From assembly GCA_946538615.1 (NCBI GenBank), contig CAMNGW010000011.1:1-32405 (forward strand): 32,405 nucleotides of DNA. The letters run 5' to 3'. The translations under genes were made by a program, and so were the position numbers. Below are positions 7,534-15,591 of this stretch, piece by piece. The notes beneath the pieces are model-generated. The model was given only the letters and a program-made list of their open reading frames with translations, ran no database searches and was not told where the DNA came from. Within the stretch, counting starts at the first letter, position 1; every line of letters begins with the position of its first letter. Origin of the DNA: an uncultured Clostridia bacterium. GTDB lineage: Bacteria > Bacillota > Clostridia > Christensenellales > Aristaeellaceae.

Positions 7534-8577
7534 TTACTGTTCCATCTGCAGCATACGCGCAAGGCTTTCCAGAAGCATGACACCGCTCAGATGCTGGGCA
7601 AGGTCCACCTTATCCTCAGCGCCCGGCGCTGCGTCCCATCTGCCGCCGATGAGCCCGTCCTCCCGCATGCCCTTCTCCATGAGTGCTTCCGCACTCCGGG
7701 ACAGCATATCAAGAATCCAGACTCTGTCCTCCCCGACGGCAGCTGTGTACAGTTCTGTCAGATACCGCACAAGAATGCCCCTGAACAGCCCGCAGTCACC
7801 TTCGCCCTCATAGGGCATGACACCGCCGTGTCCGTCACAGTAGACCGCTTTGGCCCTGCGCGCAATGCCGAGGGCCAGGTCCAGCCATGAGGTTTCACCG
7901 CTGATTCTGTACATTTCAACCGCCGCACCGATCATGACACCCTGATTATACGTAAAATCCCAGGTGATATCAATCCGGCCGTCGCCTTCCCGGTTCATGC
8001 CGTCATACACATAGAAGGTTCCGGGTTCCATGAGATGGTCCCTGTTCCAGCAGAGGATCCGTTCGCCCCACATAAGGTCCTCCGGGTCCCCGAAGCGCTG
8101 GTACAGTCTCAGCGCAATGATGGCGGCCGGCGCATTGGCGGGCGTGTTCTTATAGTCCAGCTGGTTCTTTCTCCATGCCATGCCCCCGCCGCAGTTGTCG
8201 TTCCATGCGGTCCGGATATCCTGCCACAGGAGCTTTACCCGCGCGAGCACCTTTTCCTCGCCGGTGAGATCATAGCGTCTGAGAAGGGCCAGGGCCATCC
8301 ATTCCATGTCGTCATACCAGTTGTTCAAGATGGTCCCGCCGTTTGCCAGTATGGTGCCCCTCAGCTCCTTTTCCGCCAGGTCAGTAAATGATGTATCCCT
8401 CGTGCGCAGATATCCGTCCAGCAGGGCATCTATGGCATGCGCCTGCCACCAGTAGCAGGGATTGTGGTCCGGCTCATAGGGGCAGGTCGGGTTGAAAAAG
8501 GATCTTTCCTCCGACCAGAAGCAGTCCACCAGGGCCTTCTGTGCCTTTTCACAGGCAATGCGTGTCTTTTCCAGCAT
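7534..8577 (-). CDS. GH76 alpha-1,6-mannanase-like glycosidase, cytoplasmic
   Basis: An (alpha/alpha)6-barrel enzyme of family GH76, whose characterised members hydrolyse alpha-1,6-mannan such as the backbone of yeast cell-wall mannan. The family's catalytic Asp pair is seen in NNWYDDMEWMALALLR (Asp89, Asp90). Other conserved-looking blocks are NPCYWWQAHAIDALLDG, CGGGMAWRKNQLDYKNTPAN and TWDFTYNQGVMIGA. At 347 residues it is a single catalytic domain with no signal peptide, lipobox or binding module, so it should act inside the cell on imported oligosaccharides rather than on polymeric mannan. The start has GGAGG 8-9 bases upstream. It lies 60 bases downstream of the binding-protein gene, behind a strong hairpin, and just before the GH38 gene. 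Confidence 0.88.
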   Translation of the reverse strand: MLEKTRIACEKAQKALVDCFWSEERSFFNPTCPYEPDHNPCYWWQAHAIDALLDGYLRTRDTSFTDLAEKELRGTILANGGTILNNWYDDMEWMALALLRRYDLTGEEKVLARVKLLWQDIRTAWNDNCGGGMAWRKNQLDYKNTPANAPAAIIALRLYQRFGDPEDLMWGERILCWNRDHLMEPGTFYVYDGMNREGDGRIDITWDFTYNQGVMIGAAVEMYRISGETSWLDLALGIARRAKAVYCDGHGGVMPYEGEGDCGLFRGILVRYLTELYTAAVGEDRVWILDMLSRSAEALMEKGMREDGLIGGRWDAAPGAEDKVDLAQHLSGVMLLESLARMLQMEQ

Positions 8578-8596
8578 GTTTCTGCCTCCACAGGAG

Positions 8597-8620
8597 GCGG
8601 GGAGACATGCATCTCCCCGC
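8597..8620 (-). promoter_or_regulatory. stabilising hairpin after the operon 1 binding-protein gene
   Basis: GCGGGGAGA and TCTCCCCGC form a perfect 9-bp stem with a 6-base loop, 17 bases after the binding-protein stop codon. No T tract follows on the minus strand. Such elements often protect the upstream message or partly attenuate, giving more binding protein than downstream enzyme. Confidence 0.6.
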
Positions 8621-8637
8621 GCTGTTTCTTCTCTGTT

Positions 8638-9888
8638 TCAGAAATCCATGGCCGCTTCCGCCAGGACCGCATTGCCCTGCTCTTCGGCGTTCTTCAGGGC
8701 CTCTTCAGCCGTGATCTCGTCGCTCATGAACAGCTGCCACTGCGGCGTCATGGCAAGGGATTCCATGGATGAATAACCCAGGGTCTTCGGACGGATGCGT
8801 CCATACTGGAATGCATCAAAGAGAGCGGACAGATAGGGATTGTCCTTGATGTAGGCATCTTCTGCAGCCTTTACATTGGCAGGCAGATAGCCGTTGATCT
8901 TGGTGAACAGCACGCTGTTTTCAGCATCGCAGGCCCACCATTCGATGAAGTCCATGGCCTCACGGGGATGCGCGGAGAGTGCGGGAATGGCCAAGCCGAA
9001 TCCGCCCATGCCGGATGCATATCCGCCGTCGCCTGCGGGGCAGGGTACGATGCCCAGCTTGATGCCGGCGTTGAGCACATTGTTCAGGTCCCAGGGACCG
9101 GAAACCATCATGGCTGCCTTGCCTGCGATGAAGGCCTGTCCATTGTAGGCTTCATTAAAGCCGTTCTCATAGACGCCGTCTTCCTTCTGCAGTTTGGCGA
9201 TGAAATTGAGCGCTTTCAGACCGGCTTCGCTGTTGAAGGCCACGGTAGCGGGATCGGTTTCGGTGTTGATCAGTTCGCCGCCAGCCTGCCACAGATAAGC
9301 GCTGAACAGACCCAGGTCGTTCATCACATAGCCGCTCTGGACCAGCGCGCCGCTTTCATCGCGTTTGGTGGCTGCAACGGCCGCTTCTTCCAGCTTCTCC
9401 CAGGTGGTGATGCCCTTGTAATCAATGCCCGCTTCCTCAAGCAGGTCAATGTTGCAGAACAGAACGCGGGTATCCACCATGGTGGGCAGGCCGTAGAGCT
9501 TGCCGTCATATTCCAGTTCGTCCACCGTCGGCGCAAAGAACAGATCAAGGTCCACGCCGTCCTGTGCAATCATGTCGTCCAGGGCAAGCAGCGCGCCCTT
9601 GGGTGCATAGGTGGAGGTGTTGAAGCGGTCCCAGAGCACCACATCGCAGGTCTCGCCGCCCGCAATGGATGTGAGCAGTTTCTGTTCCAGGGAATCCACA
9701 TACTGATACGTGATATGTACCTTGTCCTGGGAGGCGTTATAGGCATCAAGCATTTCCGTGAACTGAGCAATGCTGTCTCCGCTCCAGCCGCCCCACATGA
9801 CCAGTTCCAGCTTTTCATCCGCACAGGCGAATGCTGCCATGCTCACAAGGAGCGCAAGTGTAAGTAACCATGCCGTGAGTTTCTTCAT
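8638..9888 (-). CDS. ABC transporter sugar-binding protein (operon 1)
   Basis: Extracellular solute-binding protein of the CUT1 (MalE/UgpB-like) class, which captures an oligosaccharide and delivers it to the two permeases encoded upstream. Residues 1-24 form a signal peptide (basic KK, hydrophobic core, then AFACA). A Cys is present, but the sequence before it (AAFAC) is not a standard lipobox, so anchoring is uncertain. LELVMWGGWSGDSIAQFTEM starts the mature fold, and MMVSGPWDLNNV and YASGMGGFGLAIP are typical CUT1 segments. The length of 416 residues is normal. GGAGG lies upstream of ATG 9888. Its place next to GH76 and GH38 points to manno-oligosaccharides, but specificity is inferred. 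Confidence 0.9.
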   Translation of the reverse strand: MKKLTAWLLTLALLVSMAAFACADEKLELVMWGGWSGDSIAQFTEMLDAYNASQDKVHITYQYVDSLEQKLLTSIAGGETCDVVLWDRFNTSTYAPKGALLALDDMIAQDGVDLDLFFAPTVDELEYDGKLYGLPTMVDTRVLFCNIDLLEEAGIDYKGITTWEKLEEAAVAATKRDESGALVQSGYVMNDLGLFSAYLWQAGGELINTETDPATVAFNSEAGLKALNFIAKLQKEDGVYENGFNEAYNGQAFIAGKAAMMVSGPWDLNNVLNAGIKLGIVPCPAGDGGYASGMGGFGLAIPALSAHPREAMDFIEWWACDAENSVLFTKINGYLPANVKAAEDAYIKDNPYLSALFDAFQYGRIRPKTLGYSSMESLAMTPQWQLFMSDEITAEEALKNAEEQGNAVLAEAAMDF

Positions 9889-9915
9889 AACCTTTTCCTC
9901 CTTTTTTCAGGGTAT

Positions 9916-10794
9916 TTATTGTTTACTGCCACTGAAGGCAATACCCTCGATGAAATAGCGCTGTGCAAAGATGAACAGGATCAGCACCGGAAGCATGGCA
10001 ATCACCGTGCCTCCCATCATTGCACCGTAGTTGGTGGAATAGTTCGTCTTGAACAGGGAAAGACCGATCTGAATCGTAAACTTGTTCGGGTCATTGAGAA
10101 CAATGAGCGGCCACATGAAATTGTTCCATCCGGACTGGAACGTCATGATGCCAAGGGTCATGGCGGCCGGCTTGATCAGCGGAAGATAGATCTGCCAGAA
10201 AATCCTGAATTCATTCGCCCCGTCAATGCGCGCCGCCTCGGCCAGTTCGGAGGGCAGAGTCTCAAAGAACTGCTTCATGAAAAAGACAGCATAGGTTCCG
10301 CAGGCACCCGGAAGAAGAATGGCCCAGAAGGAGTTGATCATGCCCTTGCCGCCGGCGCCCAGGATGTTGTTGCCGCCAAAGAGCGGAAAGCGCCGCAGCA
10401 CCACAAACTGAGGAACCATGGTCACAATGCCGGGCAGCATCATGGAGGAGAGCAGAATGCTGAACATGATACGCTTGCCCCGGAACTGGAGCCTGGCAAA
10501 TCCGTACCCCGCCAGCGCACCCAGGAAAACATTGGTCAGAACACCGGCCGTGGCCAGGATCAGTGAGTTTCTGAAGTAGAGAAAGAAGGGAACGGTTTCC
10601 ATGATGTCAGCGTAGTTTTTCAGGGTGAACGTCTGCGGGAGCAGACTCAGCGGCCGTGCATAAATCTCTGTGGTTTCCTTGAATGAAGTGGCAATCATCC
10701 ACAGAAAGGGATAGACGGTAGAGATGGCTATCGCCGTTGCGAAAAGATACCAGAGCAGGCTGCGGATCCGCCTGCTTCCTGCGCTCACAACCAT
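9916..10794 (-). CDS. ABC sugar permease, MalG type (operon 1)
   Basis: Inner-membrane permease of the CUT1 family with about six membrane helices. The EAA loop that docks the ATPase is EAARIDGANEFRIFWQIYLP. It forms a heterodimer with the product of 10797-11696. The ORF track starts at GTG 10800, overlapping the previous stop; I prefer ATG 10794 because GAGGAGG is seven bases before it and only one base before the GTG. No ATP-binding subunit is encoded in the window, so a shared MsmK/MalK-like ATPase elsewhere must energise it. Confidence 0.9.
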   Translation of the reverse strand: MVVSAGSRRIRSLLWYLFATAIAISTVYPFLWMIATSFKETTEIYARPLSLLPQTFTLKNYADIMETVPFFLYFRNSLILATAGVLTNVFLGALAGYGFARLQFRGKRIMFSILLSSMMLPGIVTMVPQFVVLRRFPLFGGNNILGAGGKGMINSFWAILLPGACGTYAVFFMKQFFETLPSELAEAARIDGANEFRIFWQIYLPLIKPAAMTLGIMTFQSGWNNFMWPLIVLNDPNKFTIQIGLSLFKTNYSTNYGAMMGGTVIAMLPVLILFIFAQRYFIEGIAFSGSKQ

Positions 10795-10796
10795 AC

Positions 10797-11696
10797 TCAC
10801 ACCTCCTCTGCGCGGTTCAGACGCATGTTGATCATGCTGAACACAAAGATCATGGCAAACAGGACCAGGGACATGGCGGAGGCGTACCCCATGCGCAGAT
10901 CCTTGAAGGCGCGGTTATAGATGTAATAGACCACGGTAATGGTCGCATTGCCGGGTCCCCCCGAAGTCAGGAGGTAGGCCGCATCAAAGACCTGGAACGT
11001 GCCGATGATGAGCATGGTGGAGACAAAGAAGGTGGTTCTGCTGATGGAAGGCACCGTGATATGTACAAAACGCTGCCAGGCATTGGCCCCGTCCAGCACA
11101 GCCGACTCGTAATACTGCTGCGGCACGCCCTTGAGGGCGGCAAGGAAAATCATCATGTTCCCCGCATAGCCCGCCCACAAGCTCATGATGACAATGGCAT
11201 ACATGGCCGTGGATGAGCTGTTCAGCCACGACGGCCCCTGGATCCCGAAGACAGCCAGAAGACCGTTGAGCAGACCCATCTTGGGGTTGTAGATCCATGA
11301 CCACATGGTGGCATTGGCCACCGAGGATGAAAGGACCGGCATGTAGAAGAATGTCCTGTACAGTGTCATCAGCCGGTGCTTGCCGTTGAGAAAGAGGGCC
11401 GTCCCGAGGGAAAGCACCAGTCCCAGCGGCACATACATGAGAGTGTAGGTCACCGTGTTGCGCAGCGCTATGGCAAAGAACTGGTCCTTCATGAGCCTCT
11501 CAAAGTTCTTCAGGCCGATGAACTTGGGCGGATTGATGATGTCATAGCTGCTGAAACTGAACATAACAGCCATCACCATGGGAATCAGCGTAAAGCAGGT
11601 AAAGAGAATGACAGGCGGCGCGACAAACAGCCATCCCATCAGATTCTGGTTCGCGTTCAGCCTGCTCTTCCGCTTTCTGTACTCACTTCTCTCCAT
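10797..11696 (-). CDS. ABC sugar permease, MalF type (operon 1)
   Basis: Partner CUT1 permease of 299 residues. A positively charged N-terminus (RSEYRKRKSRLNANQ) precedes the first helix (LMGWLFVAPPVILFTCFTLI), with five further helices. The EAA-type loop is ESAVLDGANAWQRFVHITVP. A purine-rich AAGGAAAGGAAG precedes ATG 11696. It follows the regulator gene by 21 bases and is two bases from the next permease start, so all three are co-transcribed. Confidence 0.9.
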   Translation of the reverse strand: MERSEYRKRKSRLNANQNLMGWLFVAPPVILFTCFTLIPMVMAVMFSFSSYDIINPPKFIGLKNFERLMKDQFFAIALRNTVTYTLMYVPLGLVLSLGTALFLNGKHRLMTLYRTFFYMPVLSSSVANATMWSWIYNPKMGLLNGLLAVFGIQGPSWLNSSSTAMYAIVIMSLWAGYAGNMMIFLAALKGVPQQYYESAVLDGANAWQRFVHITVPSISRTTFFVSTMLIIGTFQVFDAAYLLTSGGPGNATITVVYYIYNRAFKDLRMGYASAMSLVLFAMIFVFSMINMRLNRAEEV

Positions 11697-11717
11697 TTTC
11701 CATCCGCTTCCTTTCCT

Positions 11718-12866
11718 TCATGAGAGGCTGCTTCCCCTTGCCCCCGGGTGCGCAAGCGACCGGCCGGGCACCCATAAGCCATCCAGAATCCGTCTTGGCC
11801 TGTCCAGTTTTTCACCCTTTACCAGCGTCATGATCATCTCAACGGCCGTGCGCCCCATCCTCTCCTGGGGCTGCCTGACATGCGCAAAATATTCTCTTCC
11901 CCCGGTTTCGTCCGGTCCGTCAAAACCGACAATGGAAATGTCTTCCGGCACGCGCAGGCCAAGGGCGGTCACCGCCTTATACACCAGCGTGCTCACCAGG
12001 TATTCTGTGCAGAAAAACCCTGTGATCTCGGGATGCTGACGGATGTGCCGCATGATCTGCTGGATATACTGGTCATAGGCTTCTCCGCTGTTTTTCTCCT
12101 CACCTTTCATGTGCCTTGCGAGTCCGGTGAGCCACAGGTCCGTGCTGACCGGGATCCTGTGCCTGTTCATGGCCCACTTGAACCCCTCCATGCGCGCCCT
12201 GAGGGTGCTTGTGTCTTCATTTTCCATGGTGATCAGGGAGATATTGCGGTGGCCCAGGGCCAGCATTCTGCCTGCAGCCATTTCGCTGAGCCCCTCGTTA
12301 TCCACCCCGACAAAGGGCACATCAATGCCCTGAAGGGTCCGGTCGATCATCACCGTCGGATAGCGGTCAAAGACTGCGTTGATCAGCCACTGGCTGTAGA
12401 TTTCTCCGTGGGCGGGCTGGACAATGATGCCGTCCACGCCCGATGCCTTCAGCCGATTCAGGATCTGGAACTCCCGTGCCTGATCGTTCCCTGCGTTTTT
12501 TACAATCATGTGCGCGCCGTTTTCCTCCGCGGCCTGGATGGCTCCATTCATGATGTCCAGTCCGAAGGAGGCTGAATACCCGCCCATCACCAGGGCAATA
12601 AGCGGTATGGCGTTGCCTGTCCGTCCCGCCGTTCCGATCAGGGGTCCGTTGTTTTTCCTCACAAACGTGCCCTTTCCGGAGAACCTCACGACGACCCCGT
12701 CCGCTTCCAGTTTGTCCAGAGCCTTGCGCGCCGTAATTCTCGATACAAAGTACTGTTCGGTCAGTTCCTTTTCCGTCGGCAGACGCTTATCCTCATAGCT
12801 GCCTTCCCTGATTTCCCTGAGCAGCTGCTGATAAATCTGTATATACAGAGCTTCACTGTTTTTCAA
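11718..12866 (-). CDS. GntR/LacI (AraR-type) sugar-responsive regulator
   Basis: A transcription factor with a GntR winged-helix domain (about residues 1-70: LPTEKELTEQYFVSRITARKALDKL and SGKGTFVRK) fused to a LacI/periplasmic-binding-like effector domain (IALVMGGYSASFGLDIMNGA, GVDGIIVQPAHGE, GHRNISLITMENEDTSTLRARMEGF, ISIVGFDGPDETGGREYF). This architecture is that of AraR, a repressor released by sugar binding. The start is TTG at 12866, preceded at seven bases by AAAGGAG; no in-frame ATG serves better. It is the first gene of operon 1, so it is probably autoregulated and responds to mannose or a manno-oligosaccharide. The effector is inferred from context only. Confidence 0.85.
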   Translation of the reverse strand: MKNSEALYIQIYQQLLREIREGSYEDKRLPTEKELTEQYFVSRITARKALDKLEADGVVVRFSGKGTFVRKNNGPLIGTAGRTGNAIPLIALVMGGYSASFGLDIMNGAIQAAEENGAHMIVKNAGNDQAREFQILNRLKASGVDGIIVQPAHGEIYSQWLINAVFDRYPTVMIDRTLQGIDVPFVGVDNEGLSEMAAGRMLALGHRNISLITMENEDTSTLRARMEGFKWAMNRHRIPVSTDLWLTGLARHMKGEEKNSGEAYDQYIQQIMRHIRQHPEITGFFCTEYLVSTLVYKAVTALGLRVPEDISIVGFDGPDETGGREYFAHVRQPQERMGRTAVEMIMTLVKGEKLDRPRRILDGLWVPGRSLAHPGARGSSLS

Positions 12867-12933
12867 AACATGCTCCTTTACGCATATGCAATTGTTTCCG
12901 TTTTCCGACCATCAAAGACATCTTTCGGTATTG

Positions 12934-12962
12934 ATTATAGATGGCAAGGTCCCATATGAGAA
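12934..12962 (-). promoter_or_regulatory. likely promoter of operon 1
   Basis: On the minus strand, TTCTCA (12962-12957), 17 bases, then TATAAT (12939-12934). The -10 is perfect and the -35 matches four of six. It predicts a start near 12927 and a leader of about 60 bases to the TTG start of the regulator gene. Confidence 0.55.
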
Positions 12963-12967
12963 TATGA

Positions 12968-12982
12968 CAAATAGGACATTTG
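12968..12982. promoter_or_regulatory. dyad just upstream of the operon 1 promoter, candidate operator
   Basis: CAAAT-AGGAC-ATTTG is a perfect inverted repeat six bases beyond the -35. A related GACATTT direct repeat occurs 27 bases further on (12975-12981 and 13002-13008). It is a candidate binding site for the GntR/LacI-type regulator, by position only. Confidence 0.35.
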
Positions 12983-13032
12983 AGTCGAATAATACATTTA
13001 TGACATTTCCGGTCCCTCTGCCCCGGAAAACA

Positions 13033-13076
13033 GAAAGAACGGACCCTCAGTCCCATGACTGCTGATCCGTTCTTTC
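13033..13076 (-). terminator. terminator of operon 2
   Basis: GAAAGAACGGA pairs perfectly with TCCGTTCTTTC (11 bp) around a 22-base loop that can form an inner stem. On the minus strand it is followed by TGTTTTCC. It lies 22 bases after the isomerase stop codon and separates operon 2 from operon 1. Confidence 0.8.
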
Positions 13077-13097
13077 AGTATCTGTCTGATCTTCCTC

Positions 13098-14831
13098 TTA
13101 TCTGACCCGTGCGCAGATCACCATGCAGCCTTCCCGGCTCCGCAGTACGTACCTGCCCACCGATGCCGGGATGATAAAGGTTTCTGCATAATGGATCTCA
13201 GTATCCGGGAAGGAGCCATCCGCGCTGCCGATCAGGGCCTTTTCGCCCTCCACCAGATTGATGACGTTGACTGAATCATGTACGTCAATGACCCGCTCGC
13301 CGCGGATGGTGTGGCGCTCGGTTTCTATGAACTCCAGGTTATGCAGTCCCGTGTGCTCCACTTCTCCCGCCGCGTCCCGTTCCGTGACACGGGCCTGATG
13401 GAGAAGTTCCCGCTCTGCCCAGGCGGTGTCCCTCTCCGTCTGGATATTGGCTATGCCGTGACTGATATGCACCGGCCTCGGACGTCCGTCCAGTCCCAGC
13501 CTGCCCCAGTCCCACAGCTTAAAGGTGAAGATATAGGGCGTCGCGCTGATCTCCAGAACAACCGTATTCTTTCCCGAGCAGTGTACCGTGCCTGCCGGTA
13601 TCAGCACATGGTCATGCTTTTTCACCGGGAAGCAGTTGACGAACCGCTGTGCGTCAAGCGGCGCGCCGCCCGACTGGGCCTCACGCAGCGCCTGTTCAAA
13701 TTCCCTCAGGTCCATGCCCGGCTTGACGCCCAGGTACACACAGCTCTCGTCCGTGGCATCCAGAATGTAATAGCTCTCATCCTGGGTATAGTGCATGCCG
13801 AAGTTTTCCTGTATGTAGCCCGTGAGTGGATGCACCTGAAGGGACAGGTTGCCGCCTTCCATCGTGTCAAGAAAATCAAAGCGGATGGGAAACTCCGGTC
13901 CGAAGCGGCCGTACACATGCTCGCCCAGCAGTTTTTCCGAACGGCTGAGGACAAGGTTGATGGCGGGGAAATCAATGGTATGCTCCCCGAAGCGGAAACG
14001 TATGCTGTTTTCCTCCGGCACGCCGTCAAAGGACCAGCCATAATTCTTCACCGAGGGATCCAGCCCGAAGGTCTTCTTCATCCACTGCCCGCCCCATACG
14101 CTGGGATCATAGTATGCCTGCATCCGGAAGGGTCTTGAGCACGCCTGGTCCATCGCCGCTTCATACGCCTCCGAGGGGACCATGCGTGGGCAGGCCCCGT
14201 CCGAGGCATCCACCCGGTAAGCGATCCTGCCCGAGAGGGCGGTCTTCAGTCTGTCCGCCATGCGCCATTCCATGAAAAAGCCCACTTTGTACTTGGTCAG
14301 GGTCTGGCCGTCGAGTGCACCCAGGAGCCATGTGCCCATGCCTCTACGGTAGCGGAGCTGGATTTCCCATCTGGTCAGGTCCCAGTACCAGAGACTGTCC
14401 GGACACGGCATGACGAGCGATGCGCCGGTCCCTATGACAAGACACGCCCCTTCGCTCCCTTCCGCCTTCTCCCTGAGGCTTTCCAGTCTTTGTGCATCAA
14501 AGCAGTCCGAAAGCTGTCCGTGATACATCACCCCGAATACCCGGTCGTCGGTCACATAGGGTGAAAAGTGCTTGAGCAGGGTTTCATCCGGCAGCCTGGC
14601 CTCCCCGCTGCGCAGGATGCAAAGGCCTTCCACAGAGGAAAGCCGGCGGATGATCTCCTCTTCGTCCACGCCCGGATAAAGCTCAAAGCACAGCCGCCTG
14701 CAGCCTTTCCTGATTTCGCCCTGCAGTTTTTCCTTCAGGGCGTCCCAGCCTTCCGATACCGCATCGTCATACCCTTTGACCATGAACTGTGGGTCCAGGT
14801 CATAATTGTGATACGCAGGATAGGTATACAT
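13098..14831 (-). CDS. class I mannose-6-phosphate isomerase with extra N-terminal domain
   Basis: The C-terminal portion, from about residue 250, is a type I phosphomannose isomerase cupin: LSLQVHP (Gln and His zinc ligands, about 330), a Glu-containing segment DESYYIL, and LIPAGTVHCSG (His ligand, about 415). It would interconvert mannose-6-phosphate and fructose-6-phosphate. The first 250 residues or so are not part of the usual 310-400 residue enzyme. They contain FELYPGVDEEEIIRRL, ACLVIGTGASLVMP and DLTRWEIQLRYRRGMG, and faintly recall a nucleoside-kinase-like fold without a clear P-loop; their role is unknown. At 577 residues it matches a longer clostridial form of the protein. AAAGGGG lies about 12 bases before ATG 14831, a somewhat long spacing. 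It is the last gene of operon 2 and links mannose catabolism to glycolysis. Confidence 0.8.
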   Translation of the reverse strand: MYTYPAYHNYDLDPQFMVKGYDDAVSEGWDALKEKLQGEIRKGCRRLCFELYPGVDEEEIIRRLSSVEGLCILRSGEARLPDETLLKHFSPYVTDDRVFGVMYHGQLSDCFDAQRLESLREKAEGSEGACLVIGTGASLVMPCPDSLWYWDLTRWEIQLRYRRGMGTWLLGALDGQTLTKYKVGFFMEWRMADRLKTALSGRIAYRVDASDGACPRMVPSEAYEAAMDQACSRPFRMQAYYDPSVWGGQWMKKTFGLDPSVKNYGWSFDGVPEENSIRFRFGEHTIDFPAINLVLSRSEKLLGEHVYGRFGPEFPIRFDFLDTMEGGNLSLQVHPLTGYIQENFGMHYTQDESYYILDATDESCVYLGVKPGMDLREFEQALREAQSGGAPLDAQRFVNCFPVKKHDHVLIPAGTVHCSGKNTVVLEISATPYIFTFKLWDWGRLGLDGRPRPVHISHGIANIQTERDTAWAERELLHQARVTERDAAGEVEHTGLHNLEFIETERHTIRGERVIDVHDSVNVINLVEGEKALIGSADGSFPDTEIHYAETFIIPASVGRYVLRSREGCMVICARVR

Positions 14832-14855
14832 CGCTGCGCCGACCCCTTTCTTTGT

Positions 14856-15575
14856 CTAGAGCGTAACTGAATACTTGTATCTGTCGCCCGGATAATAGGA
14901 GACACTGTATTCGATCTTCCTGCCCTCCTGATCAAAGCTCACGCGCGTGCGCTTGAAGGCAGGCGAGTGCCGGGAGACATCCAGCATCTTTTCCACCGTG
15001 CTGTCGGTCAGAACCGCCTCCAGCGTATCCTCTCCCCTGGACACGCGTATCCTCTTTTCCCTTGCAAGGAAGGCATACAGGGAATCCGAATAGCATTCCG
15101 CGTCCAGCGGAAGGTCTTCTATGTTCAGCCAGGTCACCGAATAGGCCATGGGCCTGTTCTCGGCACATCTGACACGTTCCAGCCGGTAGACAAGGCAGCC
15201 GGGCGCAAGGCCCAGCGCTTTCTGGACCCGCTCCGGAGCTTCCGCCTTTTCCATGGTGCAGTACCTTGTCTGCATGGTCATGCCGTGCTGCTTCATTTCT
15301 TCCGTAAAGCTCGTGACCTGGTGCAGATTTTCCTCCACCTTGCCGTACACCACGATCGTGCCGATGCCACGCATGCATTCAAGGTACCCTTTATTGACAA
15401 GATCGCCCACAGCCAGACGCACCGTCATGCGGCTGACCATATACTTCTCCTGCAGCTGCTTTTCACTGGGAATAATGGTTCCCGGTGCATACTCGCCGCT
15501 GAGGATCTTCTCTTCCAGTTCCTGCGCAATCTGCGCATACAGAGGCATGGACCCCTTGTTCCTTGCCAGAGACAT
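14856..15575 (-). CDS. GntR-family regulator with UTRA domain
   Basis: A HutC-subfamily transcription factor. It has an N-terminal winged helix (residues 10-80: PLYAQIAQELEEKILSG, IIPSEKQLQEKYMVSRMTVRLAVGDLVNKGY, RGIGTIV) and a C-terminal UTRA ligand-binding domain (SFTEEMKQHGMTM, CLVYRLERVRCAENRPMAYS, EYSVSYYPGDRYKYSV). Proteins of this type usually repress a sugar operon until a sugar phosphate binds. The ORF track starts 82 codons too early inside the ROK gene. The Met at 15575 gives the family-standard N-terminus and a 239-residue protein, although the site before it (GGTGGTAGGC) is weak. It lies within operon 2, 16 bases after the kinase gene, and probably acts on the promoter at 22001-22029. 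Confidence 0.88.
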   Translation of the reverse strand: MSLARNKGSMPLYAQIAQELEEKILSGEYAPGTIIPSEKQLQEKYMVSRMTVRLAVGDLVNKGYLECMRGIGTIVVYGKVEENLHQVTSFTEEMKQHGMTMQTRYCTMEKAEAPERVQKALGLAPGCLVYRLERVRCAENRPMAYSVTWLNIEDLPLDAECYSDSLYAFLAREKRIRVSRGEDTLEAVLTDSTVEKMLDVSRHSPAFKRTRVSFDQEGRKIEYSVSYYPGDRYKYSVTL

Positions 15576-15591
15576 GCCTACCACCCGCCAT

